From Phycisphaerae bacterium (GTDB lineage: Bacteria > Planctomycetota > Phycisphaerae > UBA1845 > Fen-1342): a stretch of DNA of 55,852 nucleotides. Position 1 is the first letter of the stretch. Each line of letters starts with the position of its first letter. The notes under the pieces were generated by a model. That model had not been told where the DNA came from. It was given only the letters and a program-made list of their open reading frames with translations, and did no database searches. Below are positions 26,172 to 34,839 of the stretch, one piece after another. A program made the position numbers and the translations under genes. The stretch covers positions 1 to 55,852 of the forward strand of contig JAUWNI010000008.1 of the NCBI GenBank assembly GCA_030612705.1. Reading direction: 5' to 3'.

Positions 26172-27650
26172 TTACTTGTCAAGCTTGCCGACCAGCGACA
26201 GCGTGAAGTTCGCTCCCTCGAACTTGATGTGCGGCATCACCTGGAGATCGACCTTATAGAAGCCGACCTCACCCGGTATCTCGGCGACCTCGATGTTGAA
26301 CTTGCGGATCGGCCGGCGGTTCGCGACCTCGGCGGTCGGGTTGTCCATGTCCGCCGTGTATTGCCGCATCCAGTCGGTCAGCTCGGTCTGCATCTTGGTC
26401 GGCGACTGCCAGGTCTGGATATTGTCGCGCTGGATCACCTTCAGATAATGTGCCAGCCGCGAGATCATCATCATGTAAGTCAGTCGCGTGCCGAGCTTGT
26501 AGTTGGTCTGGTCGCGCTGGCCTTCCTCCGTATCGGGGAAGCTCTTCGGTTTCTGCACCGAGTTGGCGCTGAAGAAACAGGCCTTGTCGGTGTTCTTGTA
26601 CATCGTCAGGCCGATGAAGCCGCACTCGGCCAACTCGAACTCACGCCGGTCGGAGATCAAGACCTCGGTCGGAATCTTGGTCTCGATCCCTTCCATGGTC
26701 TTGTACTGGTGCAAGACCAGATTCTCGACCATGCCACCGGCCTGCGGGCCGGTGCAGTTCATCGTCCAGCGCGAGTTAGCGAAGCTGTCGGTCAGGCGGG
26801 TCGCAAAGGCGAACGAAGAGTTGCCCCATAGGTACTTCTTGTGGCTGTCAACGACTTTTTCCTCGTAGTTGAACGCCTTGACCGGGTTGGCGCTCGGATC
26901 GTACGGGTGCCGCAGCAGAAAACGCGGCATCGTTAGAGCGAAATAGTGCGAATCCGGAGTGTCGCGGAACGAGTTCCACTTCGTGTATTGCGGCCCGTCG
27001 AAGACGCTTTCCATGTCCTTGAGCTTGGGCAGCTCCTCGAAATCATCGATGCCGAACATCTCCGCGCCGGCCGCCGCCACGAACGGGCAGTGCGACATCG
27101 CCCCGACGGCGGAGACTTTTTGCATTAGCGCGATATCACGCGGGCCGGGTCCGAATTCGTAGTTCGAGATCATCGCCCCGAATGGCTCGCCGCCGGCCTG
27201 TCCGAACTCGGCGGTGTATACGTGCTGATATAGCCCGGATTTGGCGATTTCCGGCGAGTTCTCGAAGTCTTCGAGCAGCTCGTCTTTCGACACGTTGATG
27301 ATATCGACCTTGATGTTTTCACGGAAGTCGGTCTGGTCGATCACGAATTTCAACCCGCGCCAGGCCGATTCGAGCTTTTGCACGTCCTCGTTGTGCAGAA
27401 CTTCGTCGATTTGGGCGCCGAGCTTAGTATCGATCTCCGCGATGTAGGCGTCGATCAGGGCTTTATCGATCTTCTCGACCGGTGCGGAAACGAGGTTCGT
27501 CAACAGCTCCTGCACGCCGCGGCGTGCAATCCGCTTAGCCTCTTTGTCCTTGATTCCGGTCGCAACGGTAATCTCGTCGAGCAGCGACGAAACATCCTCC
27601 GGCAACTCCTGGGCGGCCGGTGCCTGTGCAGCATCGGGTGCATCTGCCAT
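26172..27650 (-). CDS. tssC: Type VI sheath large subunit TssC/VipB
   Basis: A 492-residue protein of normal TssC length. Diagnostic segments are ESAWRGLKFVIDQTDF, FGAMISNYEFGPGPRDI, AAAGAEMFGID, PRFLLRHPYDP, and the C-terminal IKFEGANFTLSLVGKLDK. With TssB it builds the contractile sheath around the Hcp tube in the cytoplasm. GGAGAAG lies just ahead of the ATG. tssB is 100 bases upstream on the same strand, giving the usual tssB-tssC order. Confidence 0.95.
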   Translation of the reverse strand: MADAPDAAQAPAAQELPEDVSSLLDEITVATGIKDKEAKRIARRGVQELLTNLVSAPVEKIDKALIDAYIAEIDTKLGAQIDEVLHNEDVQKLESAWRGLKFVIDQTDFRENIKVDIINVSKDELLEDFENSPEIAKSGLYQHVYTAEFGQAGGEPFGAMISNYEFGPGPRDIALMQKVSAVGAMSHCPFVAAAGAEMFGIDDFEELPKLKDMESVFDGPQYTKWNSFRDTPDSHYFALTMPRFLLRHPYDPSANPVKAFNYEEKVVDSHKKYLWGNSSFAFATRLTDSFANSRWTMNCTGPQAGGMVENLVLHQYKTMEGIETKIPTEVLISDRREFELAECGFIGLTMYKNTDKACFFSANSVQKPKSFPDTEEGQRDQTNYKLGTRLTYMMMISRLAHYLKVIQRDNIQTWQSPTKMQTELTDWMRQYTADMDNPTAEVANRRPIRKFNIEVAEIPGEVGFYKVDLQVMPHIKFEGANFTLSLVGKLDK

Positions 27651-27751
27651 AACACTTCTCCGAATTCACACGGTGTGGCGAACGACGCCACGGCTTTCCT
27701 TAATCCAAATACGACATGAACTTACGCGAAGGTAGCAGGCCGCGGCGGTTG

Positions 27752-28252
27752 CTAACCGCCCTCGCCGCCGCCCTCTTCCGGTTTCATGAGAACATCCATG
27801 AGTTTCTTGCGGGTCTCTTCGTCCTTGACGATCGAGGCGATCTTCTTCTGGAACTCGCGTTTGTTCGACAGCGGTGCCTTCAAGGCGCTGAGCGCCTCGC
27901 GCGTCTCGAGCAACTGGTTCAGCTCGGGCACCTGACGGGCGACCTGCTCGGGCTCGAAGTCCTTGAGAGTAGCGAACTTGAGGTTTAACCCCATCTCGTC
28001 GCTCTCGCCGCCGGTCAGCTTGTTGGCGACGTTGATCGAGACGTCGAGCTTCTGGCTCTTCATTACGTCGCCGAAGTTGTCCTTGTCGACTCGAATCATC
28101 TTTCGATCTTCGAGCGGCGTTTCATCGGGCTTGAGCGTGAAGTCGCCGAGCATCGCCATCCGGAACGGTAACTCCTTTTGCTCCTTGGTGTTCGTCGCCG
28201 GACGGTACGTGATGTTAATACGTTCCTTGGGAGCTTTTGACTGCTGTTTCAT
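27752..28252 (-). CDS. tssB: Type VI sheath small subunit TssB/VipA
   Basis: A 166-residue protein. TssB features are RINITYRPATNTKEQKELPF, MAMLGDFTLKP, MIRVDKDNFGDVMKS and LKFATLKDFEPEQVARQVPE, followed by a charged helical end with a Gly/Glu tail (KPEEGGGEGG). ATG 28252 is preferred to GTG 28255; GAGGAA stands directly before it. It partners TssC. Upstream there is only repeat-rich noncoding DNA, so the tss set seems to start here with no other type VI genes (tssE, F, G, J, K, L, M, VgrG, ClpV) in the window. Confidence 0.95.
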   Translation of the reverse strand: MKQQSKAPKERINITYRPATNTKEQKELPFRMAMLGDFTLKPDETPLEDRKMIRVDKDNFGDVMKSQKLDVSINVANKLTGGESDEMGLNLKFATLKDFEPEQVARQVPELNQLLETREALSALKAPLSNKREFQKKIASIVKDEETRKKLMDVLMKPEEGGGEGG

Positions 28253-28255
28253 CAC

Positions 28256-28945
28256 ATTCCTCGCTAGCGTTGCGCAAAGACGGGCGCGCCGCTGTTGGGC
28301 GCGTGTTACTTATTGTAGTCGCTCGGTCACCTGACCTTGTATTTGATACCACTGCGGTCAGCTTTCGTCAATAACATTCAAATATGTTTGCCGGTCCCCA
28401 GGTGAACATCACGAAAATGGGTGGCGTCCGAATGTCATTCCGACCGTGTACGGGGACGGCCCACACAGCAGAGCCGGCGTGTCCTCACGCCGGTTTCCGG
28501 GCTGGGGACAGCCCACACAGCAGAGCTGGCGTGTCCTCACGCCGGTTTCCGGGCCGGGGACGGCCCGGCTCTGCTTTTCGGGACGGGGACGGCCCGGCTC
28601 TGTTGCGGGGGTCCCCCATCCCGACAGCGGGGGTGCCCCATCCCGTTTCGCCAGCCCGGAGGGCAGGGCGGGGGTGCCCCATCCCGTTTCGCCAGCCCGG
28701 AGGGCAGGCGAACGGGGTGGGGGACTGATTCGAACCTGCACCGACCTTGCTCCCTCGAATCGGTCCCCCACCCCGACCGAGTGCCTGCCAGACAGGCACT
28801 CGGAACGGGATGGGGCACCCTCCGCTTGGCTTGGTTATGGTACCCGATAGGCCAGCGCTTGGAGATTGAGCGTAGCGCACTCGGTCAACGGCTGGCGAGG
28901 CGCCGGCCGCTACATGTGGCACGGTCGCCCCCGGCTGTGACACAC
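28256..28945. repeat. Repeat-dense intergenic region
   Basis: About 690 bases with several tandem and inverted repeats. A 52-base unit built on CCCACACAGCAGAG and GGCGTGTCCTCACGCC recurs at 28460 and 28512, followed by diverged GGGGACGGCCCGGCTCTG units. A 40-base unit containing CCCATCCCGTTTCGCCAGCC is duplicated at 28629-28707. An inverted copy pair of CCCATCCCGTTTCG / CGGAACGGGATGGGGC spans 28650-28817. All long open frames in this stretch are translations of the repeats. Confidence 0.85.
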
Positions 28946-30529
28946 TTATCCTTCGTACTCATCGGCGTAGAGTTCGGGATGTTGACGTTCGCGGGCCGCC
29001 TCACGGACGCGGGTCTCCTGGGCATCGGCGCGTTTCTTTAGGTAGAGGCGGATCAACAGATTGCCGCCGATGCCGAGTACCAAGCCGATTATGCCTGCGT
29101 GGTAGACGAGCAGGCAGATGACACCCGCGCAGATCGCCGCGATCACGGCCGCCGCGAACCAACTGAACATGACCCAGATGGTGCGGGCGAGCTTCAGCTC
29201 GGCGTCGCCGCGCTGGAAGATGCGATCAGCCAATCCGGTGGCAACGACGGCGGCAAAGGCAACGTACGTGGTTGACACGGGCAGGCCGAAACCGGACGCG
29301 GTGGCGATGACGCTGGCGGAGATGGCGAGAATCACGCAGGCACGCAGTGCGTCGTAGTGCATTGTTTTTCCCGCGGCCGTCAGCTTCGGCGGCGGTGCGA
29401 GCACGGGCTGAGGCCGACGGTACCGCAACATTACTCGTGCCAGGCCGATGCACCAATTTGGTGCCCACAGCCGGACGTGGTGCGCCATGCTGCCCATGTG
29501 CACCTCGGCGCTGGTCACTCGTTGCGCGTTTTTTGTCATCATGCCGAGTGCCATCAGCAGCCCGCAGCCGATGAGCGTCCAGGTTGCGATTGGTATTTCG
29601 GTCGCCCTGACCACGCCTTCGGCGCGGTGCTTGATCAGGTGCAGGGCGGCGAGGCCGGGTGAAGCACAGTTTGCAAGGTCGTTTTGTCCGAAGGCGAACG
29701 CCATCGCCACCATTCCGATGATCGCCAACACTGGGAACAGTCGCTTGGCTACCCGTTTGCCAAATGTGACGAGCAGCACATGGATCAAAATCGCATAACC
29801 GGCCCACAACATGAAGATCGTCACGAGCGGACCGTAGGCCTGAACGACCTCCTGGTTGAGGTGCTCGATGAAGGCGACTTGCTTCATGCCCCTGACGAGC
29901 ATGAAGTACGTCAGGCCGGCGAGCATCCCGCCGCCGATCCAGCCCCCGTGCGCCAGCAAGACGCTCAGGTTCTTGGAGCGATCGCGGATGGCTCCGCGGA
30001 CCATGCGTTGGATGAAGAACGCCGCGATGCCGGTAATCACGATCGAGCAGACGATTGCGAAGATGACCTTGCCGGCGGTGCTCCAGCTCACGACGCCGAA
30101 CCCGCCCAGGGCGAAGGCTGCCCCGAGCAATTCAAACACCAGGCACGCGGTGGTGCTGACCGGCATACCGAAGGCCGAATAGCCGTAGAGCAGGACCGTA
30201 TCGACGATGTAGACCGCGACGTAGACCGACAGGGCCATCTCGATGGTCGTGAACATAGTCGGGTCGAAGATGCCCTTGCGGGCGGTATCCATCACGGGTG
30301 AGGCGGCGGCGGCGCCCAGGATCACGCCGACGCCCGCGATGTAAACCGCCGTCCGACGCGTCAGGACCCGCGCGCCGAAAACCGCGTTGACCAGGTTGGC
30401 GGCGTCGTTGCGGCCGACCTCGATCGTGTCCCACAGCAACATGAGCAGCGCCGCGATGCCGATCGCGACCAGGAAGGGCGTCAGCGGTGCCGAGGGAGTA
30501 TTCGCAATCAGTGATTCGAGCATCGTCAC
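28946..30529 (-). CDS. Pit/Pho-4 family inorganic phosphate transporter
   Basis: A 527-residue inner-membrane protein with about ten helices. The two family repeats are GRNDAANLVNAVFGARVLT near residue 38 and FAFGQNDLANCASPG near residue 285, with SVYVAVYIVDTVLLYGYS and FGMPVSTTACLVFE / FGLPVSTTYVAFA as the paired Pho-4 motifs. It should carry phosphate (as metal-phosphate) with protons or sodium. The start is GTG 30529 or ATG 30523. It follows a DUF47 gene after 54 bases, the standard Pit regulator pairing. Confidence 0.92.
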   Translation of the reverse strand: MTMLESLIANTPSAPLTPFLVAIGIAALLMLLWDTIEVGRNDAANLVNAVFGARVLTRRTAVYIAGVGVILGAAAASPVMDTARKGIFDPTMFTTIEMALSVYVAVYIVDTVLLYGYSAFGMPVSTTACLVFELLGAAFALGGFGVVSWSTAGKVIFAIVCSIVITGIAAFFIQRMVRGAIRDRSKNLSVLLAHGGWIGGGMLAGLTYFMLVRGMKQVAFIEHLNQEVVQAYGPLVTIFMLWAGYAILIHVLLVTFGKRVAKRLFPVLAIIGMVAMAFAFGQNDLANCASPGLAALHLIKHRAEGVVRATEIPIATWTLIGCGLLMALGMMTKNAQRVTSAEVHMGSMAHHVRLWAPNWCIGLARVMLRYRRPQPVLAPPPKLTAAGKTMHYDALRACVILAISASVIATASGFGLPVSTTYVAFAAVVATGLADRIFQRGDAELKLARTIWVMFSWFAAAVIAAICAGVICLLVYHAGIIGLVLGIGGNLLIRLYLKKRADAQETRVREAARERQHPELYADEYEG

Positions 30530-30583
30530 AGCGGGAATCGCATCGGGGTCCCGGGTGTCACTGCCATTACACTGCGGTTGCGG

Positions 30584-31252
30584 TTACCGCGCCAACATTC
30601 GCCGCAAGCGTTCAGCGGTTTTATCCGCGTGGTTTGCCAAGGCGCCAAGGTTCTGGAAGATCGCGGACCAGAGAAAGATATCCGTCGGTTTCAACTCGTC
30701 ATCGAGGGCGAAAAGTGCTTGGGCAAGTTTGTATTGAGTCTTGTCGGCGACCCATTCGGCGTGCTCGGCCTCGCGGGCGATTTCCATGACTCGCTCGGCA
30801 GGTTCGCCGCCGAAGTCCACCTCGACCAATTCCTTGAGCCGGCCGGTGGCCTCGTAGAGCTTCTCACAAACCGCCAGCACCTGGTGAACATACTCCAAGA
30901 CATCGTCGGCGAGCGCCTCGGGCAGCTTCAGATTCTTGATGGTGAGCTGGACGGCAAGATCCTCGGCGGTATCCGCCAGGTCGTCCTGGACGTGGACAAA
31001 CGCCAGCAGGTCGCCGCGGAAAACCGGCAGGGCGAAGGCCTTTGGAATCGTTCGGCGGATTTCCATTTTGACCTTGTCGGCTTCGTGCTCGGCCTTGAAG
31101 ACCTGCGTGGTGATTTCCTTGAGCCGATCGAAATCGCCGGCGCGGGCGCATTCGAACATCGGCAGCACGAGGTCGACACAGGCCCGTACACGTTCCATGT
31201 GCTCGGCCAACGGCTCGAAGGGCGATTTTTCCCGCCAGTTGAAAATCCCCAT
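30584..31252 (-). CDS. DUF47/PhoU-like Pit accessory protein
   Basis: A 222-residue all-helical protein. ATG 31252 is chosen because GGAGG lies five bases upstream, giving the common start MGIFNWREKSPFEPLAEHM; ATG 31264 would add four residues. The DUF47 (TIGR00153-type) signature includes FKAEHEADKVKMEIRRTI and LPVFRGDLLAFVHVQDDLAD, each with acidic clusters like the metal sites of PhoU. It is thought to control the activity of the adjacent phosphate transporter and is first in the two-gene operon. Confidence 0.92.
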   Translation of the reverse strand: MGIFNWREKSPFEPLAEHMERVRACVDLVLPMFECARAGDFDRLKEITTQVFKAEHEADKVKMEIRRTIPKAFALPVFRGDLLAFVHVQDDLADTAEDLAVQLTIKNLKLPEALADDVLEYVHQVLAVCEKLYEATGRLKELVEVDFGGEPAERVMEIAREAEHAEWVADKTQYKLAQALFALDDELKPTDIFLWSAIFQNLGALANHADKTAERLRRMLAR

Positions 31253-31318
31253 TACGTCCTCCATCTAATGAACCGCGCACGATGAACCGTACGCAATGAA
31301 CCGTACGCGATACTGCAA

Positions 31319-31372
31319 CAGAGCCGGGCCGTCCCCGGCCCGGAAGACCGGCGTGGGGACACGCCGGCTCTG
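31319..31372. repeat. Palindrome matching the 28.5-kb repeat family
   Basis: It begins CAGAGCCGGGCCGTCCCC and ends CACGCCGGCTCTG. The same motif set occurs at 28450-28610, in the opposite order. The two sets bracket the pit-DUF47 operon. Confidence 0.75.
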
Positions 31373-31880
31373 CTTACCCGAACGTCACGCCTCCCACGAT
31401 TGCACACTGACATTTAGTCGCGCCGCGGGAACGATAGCCGCGGGAACGATAGCCTCGGAAACAATATCTGATAGCACTGAGTATCGCCGATTCCGGGCGT
31501 CGCGTCCATGCGCGCGATAATGGGTTATCTCAGTCGGATGCATAACTGATTGGACGGGTGAGTTACAGAACCACGATACCCACCGATCAGAACCCGAAGC
31601 GCAAGCGAGGGGCCCTGATTGTGCGCGTTTACGACGTATAAAAGATGGCGGCTGCGACGCAGGAGGGAGAGCGCGTCACAGCCGCTGGTGGGAGCTAACC
31701 AGTCTGTTATGGTCTTCGGGCCGGGTCCCGCATTATTCGCGCGGGGCTGACAAAAAAAGCGTTGGCCGCCGCGGCCGGTCCGATCTCCAGTCGTTTCCTG
31801 TCGGTGAGAGAAGCCGACGCCAGTTTGATAGACCCGGCGCGGGCCGGCAAGCTGACACGAAATCTCGGAAACTTCCTCAC

Positions 31881-31995
31881 TAGAGCGGATTTAATTAATT
31901 TGCAGCGTCCGGGTCCCGTACCGGACACAGGATCATCGAAACGCCAACGCCCGACAGGGGCGTCGGCCGCTACACAATTTGTGAACATGCTCTAA
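31881..31995. mobile_element. Decayed MITE-like element with TAGAGC ends
   Basis: The left end reads TAGAGCGGATTTAATTAAT and the right end reads AATTTGTGAACATGCTCTA. The inner part has GTCCGGGTCCCGTACCGGAC and GCCCGACAGGGGCGTCGGCC palindromes. Terminal identity is short (about seven bases), so this is a tentative call. Confidence 0.45.
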
Positions 31996-32162
31996 TTCCG
32001 TCACACGTCATTTAACGGGTTGCGTATCGATCGGAATGTGTGCCACTGCTCTTGGGCAGTGCTAAGCATCGTAGATTGCACCGAGATTTTGTGTCAGCTT
32101 TCCGAGCCGTGATGGGTCTATCAGACTGACGTCGGTTACTCTCGCCGGCAGGGTGGTGCAGA

Positions 32163-33848
32163 ATGAAATCACACACTCCGAGTCGCGCCGAGTTGCAGCG
32201 TGAACAACATAGGTTACATCCTAAGGATCATCGCCGCGTGTTTTGGCGGCGTTGGCTGCTGATTAACTCGCTGATTAGCGGGGTTATGGCCCTCTGTTGG
32301 TTGTTGTTGCGCAGCGGCACCAAGCCGAGCCGGTTCACGTATCCGTGTCAGCAAGCGGCATTTTCAACCGCGTCGCTGGCGCTGGGCGGCCCGTTAGTCG
32401 CCACGCTGGTTACCGCGAGGCGACGACTGATTGCGGCACTGCGGTCGCGAGCCGGGATTGCCTCGGCCACTATGGGGCTGTTCTTGATTTCGGGGATGTG
32501 GGGTTACTTCTCGCGGGCTGACGTTTATCAGGGACCGCAGCTTGATCCGCCGCGCGGCTATCGTGCGCAGATTTATCACGTCACTGATTGTCCGCAAGAC
32601 CCGGCCGGCGAGCGGTTTGTCGGGCTGGATCACCTGGTCACGCTGATGGGTTCGCGGGGGCTCAAGTTCTATCGCTCCGAGATCGAATCGCTGGTGGCCG
32701 GTCCCGACGGCATCATCGCCGCCGACGATACCGTGGTCATCAAGATTAACTACATGTTTGGGGATCGAGGCGGGACCAACACCGACTTGCTGCGCGGGCT
32801 GATTCGGCGGATCGTCGACCACCCCGACACCTTCGTTGGCGAGGTCGTTGTTTGCGAGAATTCACAATCCGTATATATGTACGGTTTCAACCGCCAAAAC
32901 AACAACGCTCAAGACATCGGTCTTTCTCCACGCGACGTTGTCGACGGATTTCAAGCGCAGGGATATACCGTATCTCGCAAAAGCTGGCGCGTCTTTCGAA
33001 ACACGCAAGTAGACGAGTATTCCGACGGGGACATGGCCGACGGCTATGTCGTATATCCGTACGATTCGCAGCTCGATGGCCGCATTTCCTATCCGAAGTT
33101 CCAAACCAACTACGGCACATACATCAGCCTCAAGTACGGGCTATGGGATCCCGATGGCGGGACGTATGACCGTGAGCACCTCAAGTTCATCAACGTGCCG
33201 GTGCTGAAATCGCACCACTCCACCTACGGCGTGACCGCGTGCGTCAAGAACAACATGGGCGTCGTGACGAACGGACTCGACACCAACTCGCACTACGCCA
33301 TTCAATGGGGGATCCTTGGCGCGATGCTCGGCGAGATTCAGCTTGCGGACTTGAACATCTTGGACTGCATCTGGATCAACGCCAATCCGTACGAGGGTCC
33401 GCCGTCGAGTTATGAAATCGCCACGCGGCGTGATGAGCTGCTCGCCAGCGTTGACCCGGTGGCCGCGGACATCTGGGCGGTCACGAATATCCTGATCCCG
33501 GGGTTTCTTGACAACGGTTTCACGCCACCGTGGCCGGAGCCGAGTGCCGACCCGGACGATCCGAACAGCGCTTTTCGCGAATACCTGGACAACTCCATGA
33601 ATTGGATTCTGGCCGCCGGCTATGAGGTCACCAACGATCTCGACCAGATCGACGCAATCACCTGGAACGGCGTGGGCGATCTCGACAACGACGGCGACGT
33701 GAACATCGCCGATCTGGCCGAGCTACTGGGTGGTTATGGCACAACCAGCGGTGCCACGTACTACGACGGGGACCTCGACGGCGACGGCGACGTGGACACC
33801 GTCGACTTGGCGATACTGCTGGACGTCTACGGGACGGCGTGTCCGTAG
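32163..33848 (+). CDS. Membrane-anchored DUF362 protein with C-terminal dockerin repeats
   Basis: A 561-residue protein. Three N-terminal hydrophobic helices (about 32-47, 66-84 and 101-116) precede a large DUF362 domain (about 130-470), with INYMFGDRGGTNTDLLRGLI, KFINVPVLKSHHSTYGVTAC and KNNMGVVTNGLD. DUF362 proteins are often linked to iron-sulfur or redox systems, though the reaction is not established. At the C terminus two EF-hand-like dockerin repeats (DLDNDGDVNIADLAELL and DLDGDGDVDTVDLAILL) end the protein. Dockerins bind cohesins in cellulosomes; in planctomycetes such tails occur on many surface proteins without classical cellulosomes. It is a stand-alone gene. Confidence 0.85.
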   Translation: MKSHTPSRAELQREQHRLHPKDHRRVFWRRWLLINSLISGVMALCWLLLRSGTKPSRFTYPCQQAAFSTASLALGGPLVATLVTARRRLIAALRSRAGIASATMGLFLISGMWGYFSRADVYQGPQLDPPRGYRAQIYHVTDCPQDPAGERFVGLDHLVTLMGSRGLKFYRSEIESLVAGPDGIIAADDTVVIKINYMFGDRGGTNTDLLRGLIRRIVDHPDTFVGEVVVCENSQSVYMYGFNRQNNNAQDIGLSPRDVVDGFQAQGYTVSRKSWRVFRNTQVDEYSDGDMADGYVVYPYDSQLDGRISYPKFQTNYGTYISLKYGLWDPDGGTYDREHLKFINVPVLKSHHSTYGVTACVKNNMGVVTNGLDTNSHYAIQWGILGAMLGEIQLADLNILDCIWINANPYEGPPSSYEIATRRDELLASVDPVAADIWAVTNILIPGFLDNGFTPPWPEPSADPDDPNSAFREYLDNSMNWILAAGYEVTNDLDQIDAITWNGVGDLDNDGDVNIADLAELLGGYGTTSGATYYDGDLDGDGDVDTVDLAILLDVYGTACP

Positions 33849-33963
33849 CCGCGCAGGCAACGCTAGGTAAGCATCTGGAAAGTGAGTAACGCCTGAATGT
33901 CATTACGACCGCGTCCGCCTGGGGCAAACGCGCGGAGGAATCTGACCTAAACACAAGTCCCGG

Positions 33964-34112
33964 CTAGCAGTCCGCCGTAAAAGTCGGCGGCGCCCATGGA
34001 CCGTAGCGGCCGACCCCCGTGTCGGCCGTGGAGTACGGGAAAACAGCCGCTCACGGGATCGGCCAACTCGGGGGTCGGCCGCTACATGACTTTTGCGGCG
34101 GACTGCTTGGCG
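33964..34112. mobile_element. MITE-like element with AGTCCGCCG ends
   Basis: The left end AGCAGTCCGCCGTAAAAGTC and the right end GACTTTTGCGGCGGACTGCT are a near-perfect 20-base inverted pair with one mismatch. The interior is a second palindrome, GTAGCGGCCGACCCCCGTG with GGGGGTCGGCCGCTAC. A degraded right end of the same family is at about 21592-21611. Confidence 0.8.
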
Positions 34113-34140
34113 GTTCCACGGAATTTCGAGAAGAACCTTA

Positions 34141-34653
34141 TTATTTCTCCCGCAGTTGTTTGAAGAAGCCGACCAGGACCGGGCGGGGGATCTTGGACAA
34201 TTGCTCGGGCGGGAGCTCGTCGAGCATCAAGCGCTGCACGATGTCCTCGGCGGCCGGCATGTCCGAGTGGATGTCGGCGGCGAGCTGCTCGGCCTGTTCC
34301 AGGTTGCCGGCGGCCATCGCCAGGGCGTACTCGATCACCAGTGTTTCCATGTCGAGCCTGGGCGGAAGCGGCTGGCCGGCGGAAGAGCGCGGCGGCTTGG
34401 CGGCCAGTTCCGGCGGGAGTTCACGCTCCTCCATCAAGTTGCGCTGTATGTTCTGTGATTCTTTCAGCAAGCGGGCTCGCTCGCGCTCTTCCGTTTCATC
34501 GACCGGCGCCAGGTCGAGCGGCTCGATCTGATCGCTCGGCATCGGGATGTAGACCGACTGATGGCAGGAGGGGCACTTGCCGTGCTTGCCGCCGGCGTCG
34601 TCCGGGGCGCGGACCAGCTTGCCGCAATGATCACAGTGGAGCTCGATCGACAT
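34141..34653 (-). CDS. Zinc-ribbon protein of unknown function
   Basis: A 170-residue protein. The N-terminal zinc ribbon has CDHC at residues 7-10 and CPSC at 27-30 (LHCDHCGKLVRAPDDAGGKH), a common planctomycete head. It is followed by a charged helical region (ETEERERARLLKESQN) and a helical tail. No membrane segment or enzyme motif is visible. AGAGGAAA precedes the ATG. It is separated from der by MITE E4, and the two genes run in the same direction. Confidence 0.75.
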   Translation of the reverse strand: MSIELHCDHCGKLVRAPDDAGGKHGKCPSCHQSVYIPMPSDQIEPLDLAPVDETEERERARLLKESQNIQRNLMEERELPPELAAKPPRSSAGQPLPPRLDMETLVIEYALAMAAGNLEQAEQLAADIHSDMPAAEDIVQRLMLDELPPEQLSKIPRPVLVGFFKQLREK

Positions 34654-34692
34654 CGGATTTCCTCTTAAGGTTCTTCGTTCTGCTCAGAGCGG

Positions 34693-34839
34693 TTAGTGCT
34701 CTCTTACACATCACTTGATGGGTGGCCCATGGCTTTAGCCGTGGGGGACGCGAATCGAGGCCCTATTCGTGTCCCCCACCTCTAAAGAGGTGGGCCACCC
34801 TTCGCGTTATCCATTATTCCACGCGTCACAGAGCACTAG
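34693..34839. mobile_element. CTAG-ended MITE, copy E4
   Basis: Left end TTAGTGCTCTCTTACAC, right end GTCACAGAGCACTAG. The interior has the same GGTGGCCCA/TGGGCCACC hairpin and ATTCGTGTCCCCCACC arm as E1, in the opposite orientation. The right CTAG supplies the TAG stop of der on the minus strand. Confidence 0.85.

Larger units (their letters stand above)
31265..32162. other. Long intergenic region with repeats
   Basis: About 900 bases between divergent genes. It has an inverted copy of the 28.5-kb repeat (31319-31372), a short direct repeat GCGGGAACGATAG twice near 31425-31455, and a decayed MITE-like element at 31881-31995. I see no gene; the small frames are not supported. Confidence 0.55.

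Noticed and set aside
25159-28252. A complete type VI secretion locus
   Set aside because: Only tssB, tssC and hcp are recognisable; no baseplate, membrane complex, ClpV or VgrG gene is in the window.
28409-29041. Several open frames on both strands
   Set aside because: They are translations of tandem repeats (GDGPAL, VSSRRFPG); all frames are open because the repeat lacks stops.
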